The notes below the pieces were generated by a model. It was not told the origin of the DNA. It was given only the letters and a program-made list of their open reading frames with translations, and did no database searches. From positions 39,724,966-39,788,965 of the forward strand of contig JAPXFY010000016.1 of the NCBI GenBank assembly GCA_030674185.1: a stretch of DNA of 64,000 nt, given 5' to 3'. The position numbers were made by a program, and so were the translations under genes. Shown one piece after another: positions 12,261 to 51,019 of this stretch (position 1 is the stretch's first letter; the number at the start of each line of letters is the position of its first letter). This DNA comes from Monoplex corrugatus. Its lineage: Eukaryota > Mollusca > Gastropoda > Littorinimorpha > Ranellidae.

Positions 12261-15190
12261 ATAGCTACACAGATGACATGTTAACATCACCACCATCCCT
12301 AGCTACACAGATGACATGTTAACATCACCACCACCCTAGCTACATAGATGACATGTTAACATCACCACCATCCCTAGCTACATAGATGACATGTTAACAT
12401 CACCACCATCCCTAGCTACACAGATGACATGTTAACATCACCACCATCCCTAGCTACACAGATGACATGTTAACATCACCACCATCCCTAGCTACACAGA
12501 TGACATGTTAACATCACCACCATCCCTAGCTACACAGATGACATGTTAACATCACCACCACCCCTAGCTACACAGATGACATGTTAACATCACCACCATC
12601 CTAGCTACATAGATGACATGTTAACATCACCACCATCCCTAGCTACACAGATGACATGTTAACATCACCACCATCCCTAGCTACACAGATGACATGTTAA
12701 CATCACCACCACCCCTAGCTACACAGATGACATGTTAACATCACCACCATCCCTAGCTACATAGATGACATGTTATCATCACCACCACCCCTAGCTACAC
12801 AGATGACGTTATCATCACCACCATCCCTAGCTACACAGATGACATGTTAACATCACCACCACCCCTAGCTACATAGATGACGTTATCATCACCACCACCC
12901 CTAGCTACACAGATGACATGTTAACATCACCACCATCCCTAGCTACACAGATGACATGTTAACATCACCACCATCCCTAGCTACACAGATGACATGTTAA
13001 CATCACCACCACCCTAGCTACACAGATGACATGTTAACATCACCACCATCCCTAGCTACATAGATGACATGTTATCATCACCACCACCCCTAGCTACACA
13101 GATGACGTTATCATCACCACCATCCCTAGCTACACAGATGACATGTTAACATCACCACCACCCCTAGCTACATAGATGACGTTATCATCACCACCACCCC
13201 TAGCTACACAGATGACATGTTAACATCACCACCATCCCTAGCTACATAGATGACATGTTAACATCACCACCACCCTAGCTACACAGATGACATGTTATCA
13301 TCACCACCACCCTAGCTACACAGATGACGTTATCATCACCACCATCCCTAGCTACACAGATGACATGTTAACATCACCACCACCCCTAGCTACACAGATG
13401 ACATGTTAACATCACCACCACCCCTAGCTACACAGATGACATGTTAACATCACCACCATCCCTAGCTACACAGATGACATGTTAACATCACCACCACCCC
13501 TAGCTACATAGATGACATGTTAACATCACCACCATCCCTAGCTACATAGATGACATGTTAACATCACCACCACCCCTAGCTACACAGATGACGTTATCAT
13601 CACCACCATCCCTAGCTACACAGATGACATGTTAACATCACCACCACCCTAGCTACACAGATGACATGTTAACATCACCACCACCCCTAGCTACACAGAT
13701 GACATGTTAACATCACCACCATCCCTAGCTACACAGATGACATGTTAACATCACCACCACCCCTAGCTACACAGATGACATGTTAACATCACCACCACCC
13801 CTAGCTACACAGATGACATGTTAACATCACCACCATCCCTAGCTACACAGATGACATGTTAACATCACCACCACCCCTAGCTACATAGATGACATGTTAA
13901 CATCACCACCATCCCTAGCTACACAGATGACATGTTAACATCACCACCACCCCTAGCTACATAGATGACATGTTAACATCACCACCATCCCTAGCTACAT
14001 AGATGACATGTTAACATCACCACCATCCCTAGCTACACAGATGACATGTTAACATCACCACCATCCCTAGCTACACAGATGACATGTTAACATCACCACC
14101 ATCCCTAGCTACACAGATGACATGTTAACATCACCACCATCCCTAGCTACATAGATGACATGTTAACATCACCACCACCCCTAGCTACATAGATGACATG
14201 TTATCATCACCACCACCCCTAGCTACATAGATGACATGTTAACATCACCACCATCCCTAGCTACATAGATGACATGTTAACATCACCACCACCCCTAGCT
14301 ACACAGATGACATGTTATCATCACCACCACCCCTAGCTACATAGATGACATGTTATCATCACCACCACCCCTAGCTACATAGATGACATGTTATCATCAC
14401 CACCACCCCTAGCTACACAGATGACATGTTATCATCACCACCATCCCTAGCTACACAGATGACATGTTATCATCACCACCACCCCTAGCTACACAGATGA
14501 CATGTTAACATCACCACCACCCCTAGCTACACAGATGACGTTATCATCACCACCACCCCTAGCTACACAGATGACATGTTATCATCACCACCACCCCTAG
14601 CTACACAGATGACATGTTAACATCACCACCACCCCTAGCTACACAGATGACGTTATCATCACCACCACCCCTAGCTACACAGATGACATGTTAACATCAC
14701 CACCACCCCTAGCTACACAGATGACATGTTATCATCACCACCACCCCTAGCTACACAGATGACATGTTAACATCACCACCACCCCTAGCTACATAGATGA
14801 CATGTTATCATCACCACCACCCCTAGCTACATAGATGACATGTTATCATCACCACCACCCCTAGCTACACAGATGACATGTTATCATCACCACCATCCCT
14901 AGCTACACAGATGACATGTTATCATCACCACCACCCCTAGCTACACAGATGACATGTTATCATCACCACCATCCCTAGCTACACAGATGACGTTATCATC
15001 ACCACCACCCCTAGCTACACAGATGACATGTTAACATCACCACCACCCCTAGCTACACAGATGACATGTTAACATCACCACCACCCCTAGCTACATAGAT
15101 GACATGTTAACATCACCACCACCCCTAGCTACACAGATGACATGTTAACATCACCACCACCCCTAGCTACATAGATGACATGTTAACATC
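12260..15190 (+). repeat. 38-bp satellite array, roughly 78 units
   Basis: Core unit CTAGCTACACAGATGACATG + TTAACATCACCACCATCC (38 bp), repeated head to tail. Variants: a 36-bp unit with GATGACGTTATCATC, a TTATCATC form, ACATAG instead of ACACAG, and CACC instead of CATCC. The variants cluster (TTATC forms mostly after 14.2 kb), suggesting local amplification. The homogeneous core and degenerate edges are typical of unequal exchange. There is no open frame and no spacer, so it is not CRISPR. Confidence 0.97.
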
Positions 15191-15445
15191 ACCTTTCCTC
15201 CATAGTTTCATAGATGACATGTTAACGTCGCCTTCCTCCCATAGCTACATACATGACATGTTAATACACCTTCCCCCATAGTAACATAGATGACATGTTA
15301 ACATCCCCCCTTCCACAACGATATAGATGACGTGTTAGCATCGCCTTTCCCACTTAACTATGTAGAAGACACGTTAACATCTCCTCTCTCCTCATAATTA
15401 CACAGATGACATGTCATCAGCACCTTTCTCCCATAGCTACATAGC
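15190..15445 (+). repeat. right edge of the 38-bp satellite, degenerate units
   Basis: About seven diverged units retain ATAGATGACATGTTA-like cores with changed spacers such as CCTTTCCTCCATAG and CCCCCTTCCACAAC. Confidence 0.8.
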
Positions 15446-15509
15446 TGTAACATTCGAACAATTCTGCTCCCATTCCAGAACTTGTGACTTTCTTTCTTAC
15501 TTACTGATC

Positions 15510-15760
15510 ATTAAACCAATGGCGTGTAGGGTAGCAACGCAGGTTTTCCACTGTTCTGTGCCAGCCTCTATATAGTAATTCAGTGCTTCAGGACCTTGAG
15601 GTCTCATTCAGCTGATCGTCGCCAAGTGTTCTTGGGTCTTCCTCGTCTTACGTCTTCCCTCTGGTGTCCAGTGAAGGGCAGTGTTGGTGATAGCCTGCTC
15701 TCTTCGGATGATATGCCCAATCCATCTCCGTCAGTTTTTCATGATAGTTTACATATGCTC
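15510..15760 (-). mobile_element. decayed RTE-like LINE fragment, C-terminus
   Basis: Minus-strand frames, with one or two shifts, read RWIGHIIRREQAITNTAL, HWTPEGRRKT, then KTQEHLATIS and TEQWKTCVATLHAIG. This matches the end of RTE-like polymerases (WIGHVLR ... GKRKRGRP ... W). It is heavily decayed, with stops. Confidence 0.65.
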
Positions 15761-16043
15761 TTATGAAAACAATGAAATAACGTGATATTAAAGACCTCAG
15801 ATTGATGTCCAATAACCATGACCATAAAATGAGCGTCATGCTCAGCAATTGCTAATGATAATAATCATATCGACGATATGACATTATTCAAACAAACGTG
15901 TGTGCGTGCAAGACTATGTAAGGGAATGAAGCGCATGTTAATGAATCCCCCAGTCTTTCTTTTCCATTATTTCCCTTGAAAAAATTGAAATCAGATCTAC
16001 TACGAGATATATTCAGACATCTGTCGGCTATTAGTTAACCAAC

Positions 16044-16432
16044 TTTGTTTGTTTGTTTGTTTGTTTGTTTGTTTGTTTGTTTGTTTCTTTGTTTCTTTGT
16101 TGGTTTTTGTTTTTTGTTTGTTGTGTTTTGTCTTATTTTTTATGTGTGTTTTTTAAAATTATTTTTTGGTTGGTTGGTTGGTTGGTTGTTGGTTGGTTGG
16201 TTGGTTGGTTGGTTGGTTGGTTGGTTGGGTGGGTGGGTGGGTGGGTGGGTTGGTGGGTGGGTGGTTGGTTGGTTGGTTGGTTGGTTGGTTGGATGGTTGG
16301 CTGGTTGGTTGGGTGGTTGGTTGGGTGGTTGGTTGGTTGGTTGGTTGGTTGGTTGGGTGGTTGGTTGGTTGGTTGGTTGGTAGGTTGGTTGGTTGGTTGG
16401 TTGGTTGGTTGGTTGGTTGGTTGGTTGTGGGG
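16044..16432. repeat. (GTTT)n and (GGTT)n microsatellites
   Basis: (GTTT)n at 16044-16087 and a long imperfect (TTGG)n/(GGGT)n run at 16166-16430. The three overlapping WLVG-rich frames here are artefacts. Confidence 0.95.
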
Positions 16433-16436
16433 TTTT

Positions 16437-16512
16437 TTTCAGTTTTAGTTCCTCAAGATGACATTTCCCCGCTCGGAATAAATTCCATATGTGCTGATGC
16501 CAAAGATGTCAT
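16437..16512 (+). repeat. dispersed SINE-like element, copy
   Basis: CAGTTTTAGTTCCTCAAGAT followed by GCTCGGAATAAATTCCATAT and GTGCTGATGCCA, matching the copies at 3308 and 50200. Confidence 0.5.
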
Positions 16513-17162
16513 TTGATATAGAAGACATAAACTGATCATATTCTATTGTCATAGATACTTTGAGAAGAGCTCAATACGTTCGTCTGATTTTTAATGTTTA
16601 CAAGTCAACGTGGAACTCATTACAAGGGGGCTGAAGTTTTTTTGTTAGTAACTTGTAAACGTAATTTTCTACATATACCATATTTTAGCTATTACCTCCA
16701 GTGTTTGTGCATTCCTTTAATGGTATGTGTCATGCATGAAATCGTTGTCTAATGGGCAAAAATGAAATGTCAATTAAAAATAGAATTACATCTTTACTTG
16801 TCTATCTACCATACTGACTGATTAACTGAATTACTGATAAACCAACTGATGATTGAACAAAATTTTAATAATCGACAGACTGACTAACTTACTGACTGAC
16901 TGACTAACTGACTGACTGACTGATTACAAATCATAAAAAGATACGATACCGTACAATACCATACGAAACCACACCACTCCAAGCCAGTTCTATATTGAGG
17001 AGTCTCAGATAAGGATTGCTTTTTTTTGCTTTTTTTTTTTTTTAACATCTAGCCTCGCCGTGAGATGGATGCTGATGAAATCACATATTACAATCAATGA
17101 AAGAAGTATTTAAAAAAAAAAAAGCATAATACCGAGCAGATAACATACCAATATCATTGAAA

Positions 17163-17164
<2 letters not shown>

Positions 17165-17210
<46 letters not shown>

Positions 17211-17216
17211 CACACA

Positions 17217-17281
<65 letters not shown>

Positions 17282-17465
17282 GATGCAGAGACTGGAACAG
17301 TAAGGAACATAACCAGACAAATAATAGTAATAATAATGATGATGATGATGATAACAATAACTATAATAATAATGATAATAGTAATAATAGCAATAATGAT
17401 AACAACAATAATAACAATAATGATAGTAAGAAGAAGAAGAAGAAGAAGAATGGTAATAATAATAA
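17165..17465. repeat. (CA)n, (ACGC)n and (AAT/GAT)n repeats
   Basis: (CA)n with (GCAC)n to 17280, then AAT, GAT and AAC triplets to 17465, just upstream of the coiled-coil gene. Confidence 0.9.
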
Positions 17466-17691
17466 AGTGCACATGTTTTAAAGGGAGCTAAATGATTGGC
17501 GAACTCATAAACGAATTGATTTGTCTTTCGTAGACCAGGCAGACGACGATTCTGTTTGCCATCGCGCCATTGAGTCATTGGGATACATGAATCTAGTTTA
17601 GGCTTCTTATCTTGCAAATTTAGGCTGAGCTTTTCGTTCACTGGAAACTCTATATATTTGTTAACTGATTTCGGTGCAGATAAAATCTAGG

Positions 17692-43666
<25,975 letters not shown>

Positions 43667-44577
43667 TCTGCTTAATACTTTGGTGAAAGACTTGAAGTTG
43701 TTTCTAACGTGGTGTTAGCACTGGTATGTCTTTCGTGGTCGGCTGGGCTATAAACAGCATGAACCTGGACCGGAAGCCATAATTCTGGTGCTGCTTTTTG
43801 AGATTCGCTGGTAGAAAGTATCTCATGCGTAACAGCATAACATATACAAGCTAAATTGACGCTACAGTGTCTTTGAAGAATGTTGCCGTTTGAAAAGAAA
43901 TACATGTTAGTTCTGCAGTGTTTATGGCCTACATTTAATTACAATAAATTGCATAACACGTTGAAGTGTAATACAAACAAAGCTGAGTCAGCCTTACATC
44001 AGGCTCACCGCAACAAATTAGTCGCGTCTGTCAGATCAGTTGCTAGAAATAAAGAAAGACACACATTGAACGGCATAATATTATGCATTTTGTTGCAAAT
44101 TAGACGTCAGTGCTAATGCGTACATGTTTTATGACAGTCCTATCCAAAGACAGATTCAACACAGAAGAAGAAGAAGAAATGATAATAATGATAAATAATG
44201 ACGATGATGATAATAATGACAGCTTGTATAGTACTTATCTCGCAAGACCATAAATGACAGAGGCGGACATATTTACAGTATTTGTCAGCCCTTACCACTA
44301 TGATCAAAAGGACGAACAAAAATATGTTGAAACTATATGAAAGACAAATAAACGAAGTTTTCTTTAGTCAAAATGCGTTAACTTGCTCTGCGTCTAGCAT
44401 ACAGTCATCGCTAATGACTGCGTGTCATTTCAATACAGTCGTATAAATTTTCTATCTGCCTGTATGTATATCTCTTTATGGTTTGCGATTGCGTTAGTTT
44501 GTTGATACGTTTGCTCGTAATGTATGCATACGTATATGTGTACATATATACATACATGTATGTATATATACACGTAT

Positions 44578-44583
44578 GTGTAT

Positions 44584-44643
<60 letters not shown>

Positions 44644-44740
44644 TATATATATATGTGTTATATATATAATGTGTGTCTAGTGTTGTGTCTGTGTCTGTGT
44701 CTGTGTCTGTGTGTGTGTGTGTTTGTAATTCAATATACAA
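44578..44740. repeat. CA / TA / TG microsatellites
   Basis: (CA)n, (TA)n and (TG)n in succession, with TGTGTC hexamers at 44688-44715. Confidence 0.9.
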
Positions 44741-44929
44741 AATACAGTGTGTTGAAAAAAAGAAAGAAAAGAAGAAAAAATATCGCCCGTCCTTACATTG
44801 TTTAAATGACCAACGAAGCATCCATTACTCGCAGGTCGTTCCGGGTTGTTCATATTTTTCATTGCAGCGGTATGTTTGGTTTTGTCTGTTGAGATGTGAT
44901 TTATTCCGATATCATTTCATTTGTTGTAT

Positions 44930-45500
44930 ATTAATTTATCATATCTTTCGTTATTGTAGATTTAATTATTCGGGATATCATTTCCGTTATTTGTAGATTT
45001 AATTATTCAGGATATCATTTCCGTTATTTGTAGATTTAATTGTTCAGGATATCATTTCCGTATTTGTAGATTTAATTATTCAGGATATCATTTCCGTTAT
45101 TTGTAGATTTAATTGTTCAGGATATCATTTCCTTTATTTGCAGGTTTAATTATTCAGGATATCATTTCCGTTATTTGCAGGTTTAATTATTCAGGATATC
45201 ATTTCAATTAGTTCAGCAGTTCTTTATTCGGGATGTTTCAGTTGTTTATTTATTTAGTAAGGATATCATTTTGGTTCGTTCTTTGGTTATTTATTTTGGA
45301 TATGATTTCACTTAGTTGTTTACTTATTCTTTCAGGATATCATTTCAGTTAGTCGTTTATTCAATTATTCAGGACATTATTTAAGTTAATTGTTTAAACC
45401 AGTACTTATTCTTGATATTATGTCCATTAGTTGCTCAGTTATTCATTCGCGATATCATTTTAGTTCGTTGTTTAGACCAAAATTTATTGAAGATATCATT
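44930..45500 (+). repeat. 37-bp minisatellite, decaying to the right
   Basis: The unit has GTAGATTTAATTATTCAGGA and TATCATTTCCGTTATTT. About seven clear units occur to 45210, then increasingly diverged units keeping only GGATATCATTT-like cores (45250-45500). Confidence 0.9.
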
Positions 45501-45629
45501 GCAGTTAGTTAAAAGAAGTGTTGCGTTCTTCTATAGCTTGATCAATATATCTTTGTTTCACATTTTGTTTTTGTATTGGACAGGCGTGTGTTTTGGGTTT
45601 AATTTTCTTTAAACCAAATGGAAAATTGC

Positions 45630-45800
45630 GACAGTGTGTGTGTGTTTGTGCGCGCTCGAGTGTGTGTGTGTGTGTGCACGCGCGCGCAGGCTCATATGTA
45701 TATGTGTTTTTGTTTTTTGTGTTTTTATTGCTGATTGTATTTGTGTATGTGTGTGTTTTTATGTGTTTATTGTTGGCTGTGTGTGCAGATATGTGTGTGT

Positions 45801-45880
<80 letters not shown>

Positions 45881-45890
45881 GTGTGTGGTT
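45630..45890. repeat. (TG)n microsatellite
   Basis: Imperfect then perfect (TG)n. VCVCV frames are artefacts. Confidence 0.9.
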
Positions 45891-46434
45891 GATTTTGCTG
45901 TTCTTGTTGTTAAAGGAACTTCGTCGTGTGTTCTCGACTTTCATTTCCCAAACAAGTTCAATTCTTACAAGAGCAGGTCTCACTTGCGAAGCCCGAAGCT
46001 ATACTACCCTGGTTTGCGGGTCGGCAAGTTATATTGTTTAAGATAAAGAGTGTTGTGGCTGAACAACATCCATCCACCCATACAAGCATTTGGTCACTTC
46101 GTTGCCACGGAAAGTAGACCATTACCCCCGTACATGCCACAAGCTGAGACATGTGTGACAATGAGCAGTAAGTATATTGACAAAAGTCGCCCATTAACCC
46201 TAAGGTCACAATGAGCAAAATGGTAAAGACCTCAACTTTTCTCTCCACCAACATTAAAAGGCAATACCTACCTAATGTCCCTCGGTGGTTTAGTTTCTCT
46301 TACTTTGAAGCATTTAGACCCACCCATTCACATGTAGGCAGTCTACAGCCCTGATATGGCTCTACGCATTCGGCTGGGCTTTAAACGACAATAACAACTA
46401 CATGTACAGCGTAGGCAGTCTGGAGGCTGCAGGT

Positions 46435-46515
46435 AACAACTTTCGTTTTACCAGGATTCGAACACGTTCAAACCGGTGCAGTTAGTGGAAGCGAGTGCTT
46501 TACTTTTGAATATGT
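46435..46515 (-). repeat. possible tRNA-derived SINE head
   Basis: The minus strand has AAGCACTCGCTTCCACTAAC and then GTGTTCGAATCCTGG, a B-box match. The A box is weak. Confidence 0.35.
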
Positions 46516-46805
46516 AACGGTTATATGTATGTCAGCGTTTTCCTCCCATGACCTAAACACCACGTTTTTTTCCCATTCTAACGCACATGCATTTGTATTC
46601 AGGTCCATACTGTTGCAGTCAGCCGCCTATCAGTCTCATAGCTGTCAAACCTGTGCGGTTTCCCTATATTTCTCTGCTGCCAAGTAGACTTATTTTTCTT
46701 AGCATTTGATACAAATTTTCGATACGGACAAAACGCCACAGAAAAACAAACGAGAGTTATCATCCAACCTACAAGAATTACAGATGTGAGCTATGAGGTA
46801 AAATA

Positions 46806-46913
<108 letters not shown>

Positions 46914-47359
46914 TAACAAGGTAATTTTAACAGAGCACTAGATGTACCAGAAATCTTGTTCCATCAGCTATAGGCACGTTTGGCCCAATAGCAATAGAAA
47001 TGTCACATTAATCCTAATCAGCTGGAGGGGAGGAGATGGGTACTTCCTCATAATGCTGGCCCAGAGACAAGTTGAGCTCTACACCACCTCACTTTCCTAC
47101 TAACATTTTCCCAAAGTATATACATTATTGCTACTGTTACTCCTATTATTCATATTCGTATTCATATTTATATTCATGTCCATATTCCATTCTTTTCGTC
47201 ACTATGGATTTACATGTAAAACTCGTCTGCTCTTCTGGTTGAGAGCGCGTCGCCACAGTGCAGCGTCACCCAATTTTCTTTATTACCAAGACTCGAGAAA
47301 GGCAAGAAAGCTAATTGACCTTCAAGTGGAGGTACCTGGGAAATGAACCTATTTCTCGA

Positions 47360-47592
47360 ATGTGTTATACCAGGGCAGCTAGGCGAATGCCCTTCTCTTC
47401 ACGATTTTCAACTGCCATGGGATCTTAAGCGTGCGCAACCAGAAGACACAGAGACCTTCCCGAAGGATAGACGTTCAGGCTGATTTTCCGGTCAAACTGA
47501 GGAGAAAAGTCGAGGCCTCAACGGGAAGGAACCCTGGAACCTCGAGTTTAGTTACTGGCAAGCGAACGTCTGAACCATTCTGCCACTCTTCT
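47360..47592 (-). repeat. tRNA-derived SINE
   Basis: The minus strand starts AGAGTGGCAGAATGGTTCAG, a good A box (TGGCAGAATGG), with CAGGGTTCCTTCC as a degenerate B box about 45 bp on. A body follows with CGACTTTTCTCCTCAG and GATCCCATGGCAGTTG. Confidence 0.55.
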
Positions 47593-48074
47593 CTTTTTGT
47601 TATATCATTGTTTTTGTTGTTATTGTTAGGGATCGGCGTGTTTGGTTAACGTATATCTGCCTTTGTCCCTCAAGCTTTTGTAAAGCATTTGACCAATTAA
47701 CATCTTTCAACTTCTTTTGACATTGTAGGTGTTATGGTTCATCTGCTTTTTAATATGCATATGCATGTAGAGTAGCAAGGACCAAATGTAAGAGGTTCAG
47801 TGGGGCCTAACGCTCTATCCTTGAGTCATACGGCGTTTTCAGTTTTGAAAAAAAAAAACACTCGGGAAATGGGACAATCTCCAGCTATTTTAAATGGAAC
47901 AATCTTTAGCTATTTACCTTCTCATCTTTATACCACCTACACTGATTAGTAGCCAATTGGCTCACTTAAAGTGTCATGCTGATAACGCAGGGTTTAACGT
48001 ACGGGCGGGTTTCAGTTTTTGGCTGGCTGGTTGATCCTCTTGATAGAGCCCTGAACTCAAGAATACGGGTTTTT

Positions 48075-48210
48075 TCTCTGGGGACTCCGGTTTTCACTTC
48101 AGCCCCTTGGCTGTTGGTTTAGGATGTTTTTCTTCCTATTCCAAGGTCAGACCGGATTCGTTGCACTAGGCACAATCCATTTACATCAGCCATACACTCT
48201 TGATTAAATA
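48075..48210 (+). repeat. dispersed repeat with GGGGACTCCGG core
   Basis: Second copy of the element at 42330-42510: CTCTGGGGACTCCGGTTTTC, CAGCCCCTTGGCTGTTGG and ATTCCAAGGTCAGACC. Confidence 0.55.
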
Positions 48211-48388
48211 TTTATCCCATTCTGTCGAACATATGCCTATATTTTCTCTTCTGCATTATCTAATACTAGTATCCTTACATTCCAAACACTACTCTTCACT
48301 GGTGAATCATAGTTCTCATTTCCGCTCTGACATCATATTTACTCAAAAACACATTACGATGTCATCTGAGTCAGTTTTAATTCCTTTT

Positions 48389-48552
48389 CTCACACATTGA
48401 ACACAGCAGTCAGTTTATTCCTTTTCACACATTGAACACAGCAGTCAGTTTATTCCTTTTCCACATTGAACACAGCAATCAGTTTATTCCTTTTCACACA
48501 TTGAACACAGCAGTCAGTTTATTCCTTTTCACACATTGAACACAACAGCAGG
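48389..48552 (+). repeat. ~35-bp minisatellite, five units
   Basis: The unit is CACATTGAACACAGCAGTCA plus GTTTATTCCTTTT; units differ by single bases. Confidence 0.9.
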
Positions 48553-48605
48553 GAAGTTTCAGTCTTTTTCTCAAAATTTCTGTATCTAGTGTTTGTTGTA
48601 ATTTT

Positions 48606-48700
48606 ACGCTTGACAAGGCCAGTTGGCCGAAAATTTGCGCCTGTCTTGTCTTGTATTAAATACCCCCTTCGTATTCTTCTTTCGTGTTTTTTCTGGTTCA
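48606..48700 (+). repeat. dispersed hairpin family (GGCCAGTTGGCC), best copy
   Basis: ACGCTTGACAAGGCCAGTTG + GCCGAAAATTTGCGCCTGTC. GGCCAGTTGGCC forms a perfect 4-bp stem followed directly by GAAA. Confidence 0.6.
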
Positions 48701-48744
48701 AGATATAGCGTCTTGAGTACAATCCCATCCCGCTACAGAAAAGT

Positions 48745-48990
48745 TGCCTTCTTCACCACCCATCTTAAAACTCCAATCATTCTTGTGGTGTCAGTATTTC
48801 ATAGGTCACCGTTTGCTCAGCCTTATTTCCCCATTTCAAAACCTTGCCAGCGCATGAGATTTTGTGTAGGATCAAGGTGTTTGCCAGAGAACTGCTGGCA
48901 GATTCGGATGGAGCGCATGTAAAACGTCCGAGTGAAATGATTCATTCTTGAACAAAATCCAAACCCGACGGTCCACTGACAAGGACCATT
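48745..48990 (+). repeat. composite SINE-like element, copy
   Basis: Same block order as 26500-26800: TTCTTGTGGTGTCAGTATTT, CAAAACCTTGCCAGCGCATG, TTGCCAGAGAACTGCTGGCA. Confidence 0.6.
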
Positions 48991-49124
48991 GACGTAGATT
49001 TGGTAAAGACCGTACATCGACTGCCGAAAACTGGTCGTGGGAAACATCTTTGTTACAGCAGGAGGTTTGAGAAAGATTCATAGGGATTTTCATGTTTTGT
49101 ATAGGTACATACGAACACACACGA

Positions 49125-49740
49125 AAACTAGATGATGATGATGATAGACTATCCTTTCGATCCCCGAATGAGTAGGCATACTGGTCTTCATTGCCTGGTA
49201 TGGGTCTTCTTGTGGGATACAAGACCGATTCTGGAGGCATTTGTTCTTCCGCAGGTTTTGCATGACGAGGACTCCTGTGGCCTTAGGTTCTGCTTCTGTC
49301 AGTACGTCTTCTGTTGAACAACTTGTTCTCCATTCAAACGTGATTTTGCATTACTGTCGCCATCATACACTTCTGCAGGTAGTGACTTCCCAACTGGTGG
49401 TGTTGATGCCACAGCTGACGAGGCTGATCTTCCAAGTATCCTTGTATCACGTTAGTAGTCTTCCCTGGTCACGAGTATTGTTGATCAAGCTCGCTGTCCA
49501 GGAGTATGTTTGGCGTGCTGTTGTCTTCCATACGGAGACAAGTCCGGTCCACCACAAATGGCTTTTGATGAGTAGACACTCAATACTCGGTAAACCACAT
49601 TTGTTCAGAACTTGAAGGCTGTGCACTTGGTCTAGCGACGTGATGTAGAGCCTGTGCAGATATCTTTGGTGGAACCAGTCTAACTGTTGAATTTGTATGT
49701 AGGGCTGCTGCTCTGTACACAGTAATTTTTGTGACAAGCC
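49125..49740 (-). mobile_element. RTE-like LINE 3' fragment with zinc-finger tail
   Basis: The minus strand reads QQLDWFHQRYLHRLYITSLD, VLNKCGLPSIECLLIKSHLW, then after a frame change CKTCGRTNASRIGLVSHKKT, a C2H2-like finger typical of the end of these polymerases. The 3' tail is (ATC)n on the minus strand at 49128-49144. Frameshifts make it inactive. Confidence 0.75.
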
Positions 49741-50199
49741 TGATGCAATATATGTACTTGTCTTCTTTTATCTGTCTAATTGTACCATTATGGTATAGCG
49801 ATCAGTCGTGAAATGGGAAGCCTGAAGAAGAGAAATCCCTTGTGATTTATTTTGAATCTAAATATTTTTGTTGTATGCTTGTTATGCCAGCTGGGGGAGT
49901 TGCAGCCTGGTCAGATGGCGAAACCGCTCGATTTCTGTTGATGAACATAATGGTGGACTATGTTATGTTGTTCCCACTATTTCTCTTATCTTGGCGTTTC
50001 TGATCATGTGGCATCTGGTATGTTAACAGATCTTGTCAGACCACGCATTTCACAGGAGGTAATTTTGTGTTCAAGGAACTTGGTCAGGGACAGGGGTGGA
50101 GCTGTATGTGACGGGATGAAAATAGATCTGATGAGCTCGCCTTTTGTTTCAGTAGAGATGGTGGTGTGCTTCATAAATGGGTTAAGTTGATAGCTGACA

Positions 50200-50390
50200 C
50201 TTTCAGTTTCAGTTTCAGTTTCTTAAGGTGACGTCTCCACGCTCGGAACGAATTCCATATGCACTAATGTCACAGGTGCCATGTGTATGGTAATCATGGC
50301 AAAGCCTTCAGCCTGCACTTAAACCCATGAGCTGGCCAGGTCCTGAGGCCCTACCTAGACTATGTTTTACCTAGTCTATAATTTACACTG
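50200..50390 (+). repeat. dispersed SINE-like element, long copy
   Basis: (TTTCAG)n start, then TTTCTTAAGGTGACGTCTCC, GAATTCCATATGCACTAATG, CCCATGAGCTGGCCAGGTCC and TGAGGCCCTACCTAGAC. Confidence 0.6.
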
Positions 50391-50850
50391 GTATTTTATC
50401 AGCCTATCACTGGAATAATCTTGGTTGCATGTGAATGACATGTGTATCTGTATATCTTACCTTCAGAAAAGGAACATACATATAAAGTAAATAAATAAAT
50501 AATTAAAAGTCTGAATCACAACACAACTAGCTATTCTGTATGAACTCGTTGACATTGTTACATTGACAGGATAGCTGACATTGTTTGCTTTATGATTTCC
50601 TTGTTCAGCCTTCTGTGAAAACGCTGGAATATGGATGCACATTAATATGTATCATTTATAGTAAGACATACAGACAAGCACACATACATATATAACGTAT
50701 GTAATATGTGCGCACATACACGCAAGCACGCACCCGTGTACACACACACATACAGACACATACACACACACATACACACACACACACTCCCTCGCTCACT
50801 CAACCACACGTACCATTCTCACCGAGAAAAAAAATGTAAACCCAGGCATT

Positions 50851-50931
50851 ACTCTGTCCACGAGAAAGCTGAAGACTTGCCAGTGGTAGAGATTAGAAGT
50901 GTGTGTTATGCGCGACCAGAGCGAGAGAGGT
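50851..50931 (+). other. possible coding exon, weak
   Basis: Acceptor-like AAACCCAG^ and donor AGAG^GTAATC bracket an open stretch reading HYSVHEKAEDLPVVEIRSVC. It does not join any neighbouring exon that I can find. Confidence 0.2.
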
Positions 50932-51019
50932 AATCCCAACGTTTAATCCCAGGGATTATAAAACCCACTTCGTCTTTCTTGCGCCCCGTCTGTGAGGCGC
51001 ACTCCAGCTGTACTAACAC

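Noticed and set aside
12260..15190. CRISPR-like regular array
   Set aside because: Units are contiguous with no unique spacers, and the context is eukaryotic; it is a satellite.
16045..16516. WLVG-rich open frames in three overlapping frames
   Set aside because: (GGTT)n microsatellite has no stop in any forward frame; no start, splice or composition signal of a gene.
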